Source: Cylindrotheca closterium (taxonomy: Eukaryota; Bacillariophyta; Bacillariophyceae; Bacillariales; Bacillariaceae). Taken from it: a DNA stretch of 18,915 nt. The stretch lies in assembly GCA_933822405.4 (NCBI GenBank), contig CAKOGP040001777.1, positions 1 to 18,915 of the forward strand, given 5' to 3'. Numbering within the stretch: the first letter of the stretch is position 1; each line of letters starts with the position of its first letter. Of this stretch, positions 8,408-17,803 are shown one piece after another. A program made the position numbers and the translations under genes. The notes beneath the pieces were generated by a model. The model had not been told where the DNA came from. It did not search any database and saw only the letters and a list, made by a program, of their open reading frames with translations.

Positions 8408-8498
8408 AACGGACACTTCACGTTTTCAAAAAAAAACCATATTAAACAATTAACGGACATTTCAATTTGCGTGCGTTGCACGTTGTGGTGCGTTCCCG
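8408..8498 (-). repeat. Right terminal inverted repeat
   Basis: Reverse complement pairs with 2967-3065 (see left TIR). The outer tip carries one extra A relative to the left (CGGGAACGC against CGGGACGC). Confidence 0.8.
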
Positions 8499-8586
8499 TA
8501 TTACCTCCGGACAATTCGACTCCCTCGACCAGAGTCCGCCGTTCTGGAGCTCTCTCTCGATCTGCGAGAGACACAAGAACCTCAGA

Positions 8587-9094
8587 ATGGCAAAGTCAAA
8601 CTCTGAAAATGAAGTCGGAATTGTGGTCACATACTATATTAATGGATGTGGAGAGGATCAAAGTGTTCATGCCGCAACAATTCCTAGTGCCGATACCAAA
8701 AAGTCGAACGTAGGGAGGCCCAAGCAGGTAAAGATTTGTCTCAATTTGACTGTGTCAATGTGTGCTTCTTCTTCATCACCGCTCATGTCTCTTTTCTGTA
8801 GCTTGTTCCAGGTGATTACAGCTATAGGTAAGACTTAAGGATGCTAGAAACCCGGTTTGAAGCCCATGATATGTTCTCAAATCTCCGAATTCGATTCATA
8901 GCGGGAGGCATGATCATGGGGAACTTCCACCTCTAAGAGAGCAAACTGAGTTGGGTAGATTGCTTGTTTGTGTGAAAGAAGCTAAGGAGCGCAATGACCG
9001 ATTCATTACCGAAAAGATTCAAGAGTTCAAGAATCGTGAGATGAAAGAAGATGATTGTGATCCACCTACTAAGAAACCGAAAGTTAAAATTTGA
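8587..9094 (+). CDS. Small three-exon gene, 119 aa, AT-hook/NLS-like, unknown
   Basis: Exons are 8587-8727, 8802-8827 and 8902-9094. Both introns are 74 nt (GTAAAG...TGTAG and GTAAGA...CATAG). The joins keep one frame of 120 codons to TGA at 9092-9094. The protein starts MAKSNSENEVGIVV. It has VGRPKQ (AT-hook-like) at about residues 43-48, a helical charged segment LGRLLVCVKEAKERND, and ends with PPTKKPKVKI, a likely nuclear localisation signal. The 26-nt middle exon is a micro-exon. The ATG sits only 88 bp from the transposon tip, and the stop is 20 bp from the 3' end of the convergent Sac3 gene. I recognise no family. It may be a complete small nuclear protein or the 3' remainder of a gene cut by the transposon. 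The clean splicing frame is the main support. Confidence 0.6.
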
Positions 9095-9114
9095 TTTTTG
9101 TGTCCGCCAAGAAT

Positions 9115-12100
9115 TTATATTTGGCAATTTGAAATTTGGCGTCCATATTTCCTTTGTTTTCTAGTTTTGATGATTGCAACGTCTTCTTGGAGAGAGCCCC
9201 CCCGCTGTGCCAGAATAGAGTCCAAAGTCTTGTCTCCAATCTGAACATCAAGCGTCTCCCCATCAAGGAAACTTTCAAGCCTTTTCGAAAACGAAGAACT
9301 CTCCATTACGCGGTGAGAAGGTTCCATTCGTCTTTTTTTTCGCTTGGAAAACGAGGCATCGTGTTGTTGGAGCTCTCGGCTTCCTGATTTCTTTCGGTTG
9401 ACTAGTTCAGTTACTGTGTGGCTGCTCTTGGCGTTTGATAGCGGGCGAAGGTCATCACTAATTGACTGTATTTCGCCATTTGCAGCAACTGATTGATTTA
9501 CTGTACCCGTTTCAAAGAAATCAACAGTAGTAGAGATGTTGAGCTTGAATCTTGATGGGATATGATAGCTTGGGCTCCCCTGAGACTTCGACGAGAGTAA
9601 TTGCGACAAACGCCTACCCACGCCCGATATCAAGGAGTCGGCAACCCCGCTTGGGAAGTAGATGTACCTATTGCTTGACACCTCTATTTGGCCCATTCTC
9701 CAACCCAGCGCTTTTTCTAAGCATCCACGAAACTGGCGCCTAGATAACATCGATGCACAGGCATCTTTCAGCCTTCGTGGTGCGTCTCTCCCGAGCAAAT
9801 CAGTTACCACTTCGCGGAGTGGAGAATTGAACACGTGCAGGAGGTGAGATACCTCTGAGTCAAAGCCTTTTTTATCTACGCTCTCAATCCAGTTGACTGG
9901 TAAGCCTTGTCTTTGAGAAAAGTAGTCATCAACCATTCCTGTCGAAGACGAAAATTCATTCGGGGGCCAACTCCGCAGATCTGTTCTGTTCTTCTTCAGC
10001 TTAAACGAAACTTCTTCTGACAATGCCAAAAGAGCGATTCTCGAGCGACCCATAATGTCGTCTTCGTTCTTTGTTCCGCTTGAGAATGGCATCCACAGGG
10101 ACTTTATTATTGCTTGCGACGCAATGGAAAAGAAATGCTTTCTTTCGACCGAAAAAGAAAAGTCTCGAAGAAACATACGTGTCAGTACTTTACAGGCTGA
10201 CGACAATGCACTTTCAAAAGCTTCGGTTGATACAGCCTTAGGATGAATTGCGGTTGATCCCCTTTCGTCAAGATCTCTTCTGTTGGAATATTTGGCATCG
10301 AGGAGTAGGACGACAGATTTTGCTGCAGGTATTACAGACGAACTTCTTCCACCACCAGGATGTAAGCATAAAACAACATCACAATCGGAAATATCGCGCT
10401 CGTTCCGACATAGGACTGCAAGTGATCGCACGGTGAAAGATGTTTCCTCAGTAACATGGACCTCTCCTGTCTCGAGGGCAGACGAAATCCAAAGACGAAC
10501 TAGCTCCGACACTCTGTCTGCACCTTCGTGTGACTGGACTACGACTCCGAGCTTTAAGAGAATCGTTCGTGTTTTGGATGCTCTATTTTGCAGAGCGTTC
10601 CTTTGGCTTTCCACGTTCTGAAATGTCGCCAATTCTTCCAAAACAAGGTGCGATAGATCAATCCTCTTCTCAACACCAAGCCGCAAAAGAGTCTCAAGGA
10701 CGCTTCTGGTTCCTGCTGCTGGAAGTGACTGTTCTGCGATTGAGCTTCGTTCTTCATCCGCTGGATTTGCCATCAAGGGATCAAGATAGAGAGTACTCTT
10801 GAAGAATGTAGGATCAATGTTCTGTAAGTCATCTCTTGAGTTTCTGATCAATTCTAAATTTCGAGATAGACGACGGACCCAGCGTCTAAGCAACAATGTC
10901 TTTGTTGAAAAGAGTATCAAATCTTTCAGGTCTTTCTTTCGTTGTTCCTCCGCCTCTTTCACCTTCTGCAACTCTAGTGCCTGGGCAACCACTGCAAGCC
11001 GGCGAGCCTCAGCCTCCGCTTTCATTTTTTCCATCTCTGCCTCGACTCGGTTTCTCTCCTCTGCAAGCTCCTTTTCTTGTTTCCGCCGAAGTTGCTCCCT
11101 TTCATGCTGTCGCTGTTGTTCGTATTCAAGTTTTCTCTGAGCCTCAACCTCAAACTTTCTGCGGATCTCAATCTCCTCCAGCCTTCTTTGAGTTTCAGTT
11201 TCAAACTTCTTGCGAGTCTCAGTCGCAAGTTTTCTCCGAGCCTCGACCTCAATCTCCTTGCGACGTCTTTCAGCCTTGAGTTTGACCCTCTCTTGCGCAG
11301 CCATGCGAGCCGCTTCTGCCACCATCCTTAAGTTTCTTTCTTTTGTGACACGTTGCTCCTGGCACTTTTCGTCTTCGTTCTTTGCAACTTGTTTGTTCTC
11401 ATCTTGTAGACTTTTGATAAAGGTTGCCTCGTCTCTCTGTCCTTCTCTGATGGCCTCTGTCATAGACGAATCCATCGCTTGGTCAAGATCAATGATCCTT
11501 GAACCCGGAAGAACCTTCTGGCTGTCATGATTCTTTGAGACGGATTGCAAATCTTTGGCTGTGGAAGAATTTTCCTTTTTCCAGTCGGAATCCATCTTAC
11601 CTGAAGTCTTAGGGATATCAAGTGTACCTGCTAGGTGTATTCCAGCTCCTCCACTTGCCTCCCCTCTACAAATTCCTAATCTTGTTGCGCCGTGATGTTT
11701 GCTTTCGATTGTCTTCATCATTTTCCTAGGCTGGAGCGGCAATTTATAACCTTTCTCAGAATGCACAGGTTCTTTGAAGTCGCTCTTTCTCCAAAAAATA
11801 AACTCCATGACCAGGCTTGATGATTCGGAGGACTTGACTTTCATTGCCTTCACCGTGATATTGTAGTGGTTGCAAGCATGCCTCGCTTCGTCATCATCTT
11901 CGTAGCAAAGGAGGTGACGAAAGCGCTTCAATGGATAGCCATCATAAATGCTCTCCCCAGTATCTTTTCTCCGTGTGCCATAGGTTTTACTCATTATCCG
12001 AATAGCCACTTGGAAATGCGATTAGGAAATTTTGTGGCCGACGGGAGTGATATAGCAGCACGACTTGTCTCACCTTTTCGCATCAGTTCGACATACTTGA

Positions 12101-14582
12101 ACATGATGCATCCAAAGAGATAAGGTGTTGTAGGTGATTTAAGGATTTGAAAAAAGCGAACATAATTGAATTCTTTCTTTGCCTACCCATATATGGATAT
12201 CAGAGTGTAACTATGGTCAGTCGTAAATCAAATGCATATCTGCGAAGCCAAGAGTTGGAACTATACCTTGTATATGTTCATGGCAAGCTGAACTGGCTTG
12301 GAGTGATAAATGGAAGGTCTCTCCTTGAATAGTTTCCCAGCATACTTCAACACTTCCATCCCACCATCATTGTTGATCGTTAAAAGAATGTAGAGGCCCC
12401 GCATTTCGGCTTCAGCGGTGCCGTGAGTGGAAGAGTGGACTGCATGTTTTCCAATAAGCCTGTTTGATACTCTTGTACCAGTACTGTCATTCTGAAGTTG
12501 TGATCCATCGAAATCCCTTGGACAAACTCCTTGAACTGAGTCTGCCGAGCACCCGTGTGCATATGGAGACAAATCTGTCCTTGTTTCTATGCCCGAATCG
12601 TCTGGTACCTCAACCATCGATCGATTTAGGTCGTCGTCATAGAACTGATTTAACGTTTTCATTGTCTGCCCCAATTCTTGAATATTCTGCTGACTCTGCA
12701 TGTTTGTGAACTCTGGAATGTGACTCAACTGGTGTTCACACATCGCATGCCACCGCCCGATGCGCTCGTGGCATCGCACTGCTCTTGCGTCGCATTTCCC
12801 GCCCGAACCAACATAGTTTTGAAGGGTGAAGTCCTTGCGGATCATCCTTGTGCGATTCCATATGAATTGATACACATCTAAAGGTTGTGGCACCTGCTGT
12901 CTTGGGAAACGCGGATCCGGTCCTTGCCGGTCTCGATCCTAGTCAAAAAGTCTTCGAATTAGTAAACCCAACCTGCCATATCCTCCGAAAACAAGCGGAT
13001 ACAACAAGTATTACTGACCATAACCCATTCCTCCAAGTAGCCGCACACATTTTCAAGAATGTCTGGAGGCCGAACCCATTCTGGAACATCGAGCTATAAA
13101 ATGGGATAGGATGAAATACATGTATTCAAAGAAAAGAAGATATGCTGAAAGTCGTACCTTGTAATCAGCAGCAGAACGACGGAATCGTTTTATCACTGTA
13201 TTCCGGAGTGTCCAATTTTTTGGATGGAGAGTTCCCGGAAGTGGGATCTCGAGCAGCTGAATATCGTTCTCTCGTTCGCGGCGGAGTAGTTCGTCGTCTG
13301 GACACATATGTGTGCAAGTTCCAACCAAGGCGACAGCATTCTTTAAATCTTCCCGCTCATCTCGATTGCCTGAATTTTCGTCGATGTTAGTTGTAACCTT
13401 GATTCCATGCGGCAGCAAATCACGGGTTTTGGAATTGCCTTCATCCCCTTGCGATTTTCGGAACGAGGAGAACCCCGTGGTGTCTTCACGTGGTTGTTCA
13501 GAATCACCCTTATTCACGGGGTCAGGTTCAGAGCCAGGAACAAATGAAGGCACCGCTGCGTTTAGAACGCTGCGATCGGATTGCTGTTTTCTCTTTTCCA
13601 ATAACTTTCTCTTTTTCTCTTCTATTTTTGCCTGCAAACGCTTCCTCTCCTCCATCTTTGCTTTCAAACGTCGGGCTTGTTCGTCTAGTGCAATATCGCC
13701 AGGACCGCTATTCCCATCGAATTCGCAATTGCCATGAGCATAGAGCAAAACTGGTTTTGAGGCCGAGGCCGAGGAGTTCTTCGTGAATCCATTTGTTGCT
13801 GGATTTTGGGGTTTTGGTTGTTGCTTGCCAGCAAATGAGTGAGTAGCTCCATTAATGGACTGAAATGGATTTACTCCTCCACCTTCAAACCGCTTATTAT
13901 TGGGTTGACTTGTGACACCGAAACTTTTGGAAGCAAAAGAAGAACTCTGACCTCCCTCATTGCCAAAAGGTCTTCCTCTAGTTGAATCCATTCCCGCAAA
14001 ATTGCCGCGACCACCTGTCGGAACAAACGGTGATCCAGATTCTGGAGCTACGTTGTTAGCTGCCGTTCTTGTCACACTTGATGAGGTTCCAAAAGTCAAC
14101 CCATCTGCTTTATCCCCGCTTGCTACACTACGAAATGGGTTTCGAACAGAACTTGCTTGATGTTGAGTATTCGGACTCGGAGTGAAAGACACCGCACTAG
14201 TACCGCCATGGAAAGCGGACGAGTTTTGTTGAATATTACCTCCAAAGCCAATGTTGCTCGCACGGATTGCCTCCTCATTGCGCACATTAAAACCTGTTCC
14301 ACCGGAAGAAAAAACTCCAGAAGTATGGGTTGAGTTTGTCACCACATTGGGAGACGATCCAAACATGGTTTGCTTCGCTTGCGGAGGATCATGATAATTG
14401 AACCCTTGTTGTGCAGAACCGACTGTGTTCTGCGCTTGTTGAAAACCTGAACCATTGGCGTTACTAGAAGTCATGGGAAATATTGACGAACCGAAAGGAC
14501 TGGTGTTTTTTATTTGTGATTTTGATTGGAAGGAACCGCCGTAACCGAATCCGGAGTCACTTGGTTGCCCGAAGCCAGACAT
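9115..14582 (-). CDS. SAC3: Sac3/GANP family mRNA-export scaffold, five exons, 1724 aa
   Basis: Exons are 14582-13158, 13093-13019, 12938-12267, 12182-12074 and 12008-9115. The introns are 64, 80, 84 and 65 nt, all GT...AG, and the joins keep frame and domain continuity. Residues 1-280 hold FG-type repeats (GFG, SPFG, NPF, SFG), as in GANP and Sac3 N-termini. A short coiled coil follows near 310-340. The SAC3 domain starts at about 420 (GTCTHMCP) and includes RFRRSAADYK, VRPPDILE, FIWNRTRMIRKDF and FNYVRFFQ, running to ~815. A highly charged coiled coil spans ~950-1125. FSTKTLLLRRWVRRL after it may be the centrin/Sus1-binding helix. The family forms the TREX-2 scaffold at nuclear pores, linking transcription to mRNA export. 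The C-terminal ~560 residues are unassigned. An LTR lies 155 bp upstream in the same transcriptional direction. Confidence 0.9.
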
Positions 14583-14737
14583 CGTTTTAAATCAAGCAAT
14601 ATTTTGCTTGCTACTTTGGCTTTGAAAAGTAGGGAAAGAGTTCTTGTTTTTTTCAACTGAACCACCTTGTGATGATTATTACAGCGCTTCGAAGGGCTCC
14701 TTTTCTCTATCCTCCATTAGAGGCATCTTTCACTCGG

Positions 14738-14956
14738 TGACGTAGCGAGGTACGAGAGATTCGGAACGAAAACGAGTGCGGTACACGTGTACCGGTACGA
14801 TAACAAACATGGGGGTTTTACAAGATGTGTGCGAATCAATCTCTCGATCTAAACGTACGAATGACAGACAATCTCTGGTCCAAGTAACAGTCCCCTCAAG
14901 GTGATACTGATGTATCAGAGAACCATGTACTCCAAATTGGGCTAATATCAACCGCA
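14738..14956 (-). repeat. LTR-A, inverted copy with palindromic insert
   Basis: On the minus strand it begins TGCGGTTGATATTAG right after a purine tract and ends TACGTCA. It aligns with 2708-2908 but carries about 18 extra bases around the palindrome GGTACACGTGTACC (14780-14793). It is the 3' LTR of the decayed minus-strand copia-A. Its downstream edge lies 155 bp from the Sac3 start codon. Confidence 0.75.
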
Positions 14957-15035
14957 CCCCCTCTTTGGAGGACGTATCATCCAATACTGTCCAAGACTGA
15001 CAATATCCGGCGACGGATGAAGACGTTTCCAAAAT

Positions 15036-16132
15036 TTAAATCAAATTAGCAAGTCTTCCATTTTGCTTTCCTTTCCACATGATGTGTTCCATAAGACGAT
15101 CACGAACGGGTCCAGGTTGAGTATGACAATAACCTTGGATTGGGACGCCCATCATTCTGAGCTTGAATTGTAATCTTTCAAGTAATTCAACACCTGTCTT
15201 TAGAGCAGCAACTTCAGAACCAAAACTGATTGTCTTGACACTGTTCTGCTTTTTCGAATACCAGATAATAGGAGCTATGTTAACAAAGATCAATACTCCT
15301 GTTCTTGAAATACTCCTGTTCTTGATTGACGAGTAACAATGTTAGCAGCGTGAGATGCATCAACAAACATAGTGAACTCTACCGCTTTGCCAAGAGGCGT
15401 AGGCATGTCACTTGGGAAGTTCGTCCTTAGTAAATTCATAGAACTGGCTGTAAGTAATCAGCTTTCTTCAATGGTCTCAGATGATCAGCATAACCACAAT
15501 CCATCACAAGTATACAATCAGGATGCTTCTGTAAATAGGCGAAAATATCTAAGGCAGAATGAAAGTGACCTTCATGAGGCATTGCATTGTAAGACGAGAG
15601 CATAGAAACTTTGGCAGTGACATCAATACAACCAAGTTCCACAAGCCAGCGGAGAATGCCAATGAGCTGCATGTGAAGAATAGCAGTATCATCATTGACA
15701 AAGGCAGTAGAATCAAGTTCCGGCTTTATCCAGAGGGCAAAGTTGAATAGACCTTTTTCTTTAAAGTCAGTTGCATTGGGGCAATTCGTTTCTTGACAAC
15801 TCTTAGCGACTCTTGGAGATATGCTTCAGATCCAATAGTAGCCCAGGTGAAATAATCATCACCATCCAACTTGTGCTTCAAGATTGTTGCACCAAGATAT
15901 GTGGTTGACTCTTTTATCGATTCAGGTTTTAAAACAAAGAAACTGTTGAGTTTGTCAATAATTGCTTTTGGATTCTCCGAGATTGCAATGACGTCATCAG
16001 TATAAACTAAAATATACTCATACTACTTTGGACCATCTTTGCGTTGACAAGGACGACGCCAAACATCCATATCTCCACAACATGGTTGGAACTCCAATTG
16101 TTCCTTCAAAACGTCCGCACAGAGGCTCCTCC
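15036..16132 (-). pseudogene. Decayed Ty1/copia RT-RNase H (copia-A, inverted copy)
   Basis: This is an inverted, diverged copy of 1386-2629. It retains the YTDD region (about 16000), LVELGCIDV, IWYSKKQNSV and MMGVPIQGYCHT. Lesions include a TAG stop at 16023-16025, an extra CC near 15450, a 17-bp tandem duplication at 15292-15325 that shifts the frame, and an in-frame loss of ~171 nt that fuses GYCHT to QPGPVRDRL near 15120, deleting the RNase H C-terminal active-site region. The upstream half of RT is missing beyond GGAGGAG at ~16126-16132. It is clearly dead. Confidence 0.92.
15292..15325. repeat. 17-bp tandem duplication in the pseudogene
   Basis: aatactcctgttcttga occurs twice back to back, where the intact copy has it once. 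The net +17 shifts the reading frame. Confidence 0.9.
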
Positions 16133-16471
16133 TGTCAGAAATATGAGAATACAACTAGCTGTGGGTGCCTCAACACCCCCAGTTCTTGATTCTCTCCTGA
16201 AATATGATCTTCGTCGGCTAGGGAATTAGATCCTGTATTGATAACAATCTATCGATACTATAGCAAACCATACATCAGTATTACTATATTAATTCATATC
16301 CATTTAGGATTCTGTTCGGATTGTGAGATGAATCGTATTGCCTTCAGATCTGGAAACATTCACAGATCCAAATAGGATTTGCGTTGCTCTTTCCCTAGAC
16401 CTCTGTATCGATTCAACACAGAGTGTCAGAAGAGATAAAATGTCCTGTTTTGCTTCCATAAGAAAGCTTTA
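16133..16471. other. Non-coding stretch, possibly part of a solo LTR
   Basis: No credible gene is visible. The first bases, TGTCAGAAATATGAG, resemble a copia LTR start. The bases at 18049-18080 (TATAAAGG ... CATGTAACA) resemble an LTR end, so this stretch and 17804-18080 could be one LTR split by the Harbinger-like element. I found no matching target duplication. Confidence 0.25.
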
Positions 16472-16557
16472 GAGCATCTCCAGCCAAGGCCGTCACTCGA
16501 CTAGATAGAATAAATGTGATTGGCTGAAATTGGAAGACGTTCAGACCTTTTATGACT

Positions 16558-16819
16558 ATGCCTCGAAAGAAGCATTCTTCGGTCTTGCCGTCAATCCAAA
16601 ATTGATGGCACTGCCTCCCAGCCAAAAAAACTCCGTCAATCATCAATTTCACACTCAATTACATCGGTAGAAACTGCCTTGATGCCTTACAACTATTCCT
16701 CGTCTTCTACAAGTTTTTCATCAACATGTTCATCATCATCAGACAGCAGTGATGATGCAATGACTCTTGATCTGAGAAGGGACTTGGTTGAACATATAGA
16801 CAGGTGGAGTTGCAATTAA
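16558..16819 (+). pseudogene. Remnant of a second element gene, frameshifted and truncated
   Basis: An ATG opens MPRKKHSSVLPS and then a stop comes at 16603. One frame over, from 16595, the reading continues through a Ser-rich stretch, then DSSDDAMTLDLRRDLVEHID, to TAA at 16817-16819. Composition and position suggest the N-terminal end of a larger protein, perhaps the lost transposase, with a frameshift near 16592 and the rest deleted. The identity is a guess; only the split frame is directly seen. Confidence 0.35.
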
Positions 16820-16860
16820 AGTGAGTTGCAATTAAAGTAATATCCTAAAGTAATATCCTA
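16807..16860. repeat. Short tandem duplications at a deletion scar
   Basis: gagttgcaattaaagt occurs twice (16807-16822 and 16823-16838), followed at once by aatatcct(aaagt) repeated at 16839 and 16852. They lie exactly where the plus-strand remnant ends and the minus-strand gene stops, and look like repair products. Confidence 0.85.
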
Positions 16861-16861
16861 T

Positions 16862-17439
16862 TTAGAGTACTGCAACATCATCAAGTGAAAGACCAGACCC
16901 TTCAAGCATGTTTTGACTCTCTTCATTGATCAAAGCCTGCAGCTTATGCTTCTTGGAAGGTGGCGCAACTTTCATCAAGCTACGGTAGGTCTTCAACTTA
17001 TTTTGGGACACCATTGTTTCGCACATTGCCTGCAGGCTAGCGGTACTTTCTTGAATTTGAGTCGCTAGAGTGTCGATCCGTTTTGCCACTTCCTTATGTC
17101 TTTCCTCATGTTTGACTTGGAGCATTTGGCCTTGATGGAGTCACGGAAATAGTTGGCAACTGTGTCACCATTTCGATCAGACCACGTTCCATGACGACGA
17201 TCATCACCGGAAGGGAATTGCTTCTTCCATTCTTCAACAATCCGAGCATGGTATGTAGCGCCAGTTTGTTTGAGACCCTCCACTGGATCTTCAGAGACCT
17301 TACGGTAGTCAATTGCCAATGCCTTGATTTCCTCTTCTGACCAATGGGGTGGTTTTGATGATCCAACGTTGGCCATGGCTGATTGTTGAAAATGTGACAC
17401 TTGGTACGGCGACAATACAGGGACATGAGTTGATTTCAA
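16862..17439 (-). pseudogene. Harbinger-type Myb/SANT (trihelix) protein, frameshifted
   Basis: The first frame, 17439-17065, contains a Myb/SANT-like domain: PPHWSEEEIKALAIDYRKVS, EDPVEGLKQTGATYHARIVEEW, TWSDRNGDTVANYFRD. This is the signature seen in the accessory ORF of PIF/Harbinger elements. The natural C-terminal half (VKHEERHKEVAKRID and a helix to LSLDDVAVL, ending 16862) lies in another frame. The two meet around 17125-17145, so a small indel has broken the gene. A better start than 17439 may be the ATG at 17376 in context AGCCATGGCC. In this family the Myb protein binds subterminal motifs and brings the transposase to the nucleus and the ends. It is probably inactive unless the indel is a sequencing error. 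Confidence 0.72.
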
Positions 17440-17576
17440 GTATGGGGCAAAGTTAGGGAAAGGGCAATGGCGCCAAAGCCTTTGGCGGTACCAGTACTGT
17501 CAGCTGCGGAGTTCTTGTGTTTTGTTTCACCACAGCAATGCACGAGTGATGAACAGAAAATTCATTTGACGGGCAC

Positions 17577-17802
17577 CGTCAATCGACTAGATGGAATAAG
17601 CAATTTGGCGGGCAGTACATTTTTCGTGTAAAAGGTCCGTAGAAATTTGACGGCAATTGGCGGAGACCGTCAAATTTGACCCAAATTTGAAGGGATTTTG
17701 GCGGTCCGTCAAATTCGAAATGACAGGAGGGCATAAATAATTTTTCATGGCGACGCACAATTTTTATTCGATTGAGTCGATTGACGGTTGACGGCCTCGG
17801 CT
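17577..17802. repeat. Fold-back structure at the right end
   Basis: CCGTCAATCGACTAGATGGAATAAG at 17577-17601 is a direct near-copy of the left TIR at 16490-16515 and is also inverted relative to the right tip (17757-17790). GACGG/CCGTC sites fill the space between. This stretch could be a small MITE-like unit on its own, or a multiplied transposase-binding end. Confidence 0.6.
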
Positions 17803-17803
17803 A

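Larger units (their letters stand above)
2967..8498. mobile_element. ~5.5 kb multi-gene DNA transposon with long TIRs
   Basis: The ends match each other in inverted orientation. The left begins CGGGACGCACCACAACGT and the right, reversed, begins CGGGAACGCACCACAACGT. Both continue with AACGCACGC and then a TGTCCGTT about 40 bp in. Inside both ends lies a dense TGACGC/GCGTCA array. The unit encloses four predicted genes, one a DDE_Tnp_4/Harbinger-like transposase, so I interpret it as one DNA transposon. I could not find an identical target-site duplication (flanks ...ccgcgc and tattacc...), so the exact ends or later mutation remain open. Typical Harbingers carry a DDE and a Myb/SANT gene. No Myb is visible here and three unfamiliar genes are present instead. 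Confidence 0.75.
16472..17803. mobile_element. Degraded PIF/Harbinger-like element (Myb/SANT carrier)
   Basis: The left end GAGCATCTCCAGCCAAGGCC, after TTA, has the look of Harbinger/Tourist termini. AGCCAAGGCCGTCA...CTCGACTAGATAGAATAAA pairs with the right end reversed, AGCCGAGGCCGTCA...TCGACTCAATCGAATAAA. The right end lacks about 9 bases of the outermost tip. Inside are a minus-strand Myb/SANT gene and a plus-strand gene remnant, the two-gene layout of Harbingers, but no DDE domain remains. It must depend on a transposase elsewhere, if mobile at all. Confidence 0.65.

Noticed and set aside
2960..8505. A target-site duplication for the large transposon
   Set aside because: Flanks ccgcgc and tattac do not match at 2-9 bp; I do not claim one.
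10799..11530. Several plus-strand frames opposite the Sac3 coiled coil
   Set aside because: They are antisense shadows of the Glu/Arg/Lys-rich coiled coil; Ser/Phe/Leu-rich translations with no domain.
12887..13099. Plus-strand 70-aa frame opposite Sac3 exon 2 and intron 2
   Set aside because: The minus strand there encodes conserved SAC3-domain residues with good splice sites.
14730..15032. 100-aa minus-strand frame over LTR-A
   Set aside because: It lies in an LTR and its polypurine tract, not in coding sequence.
16413..16658. Minus-strand 81-aa frame across the left end of the Harbinger-like element
   Set aside because: It crosses the element boundary and TIR and shows no domain; the plus-strand remnant is the better explanation.
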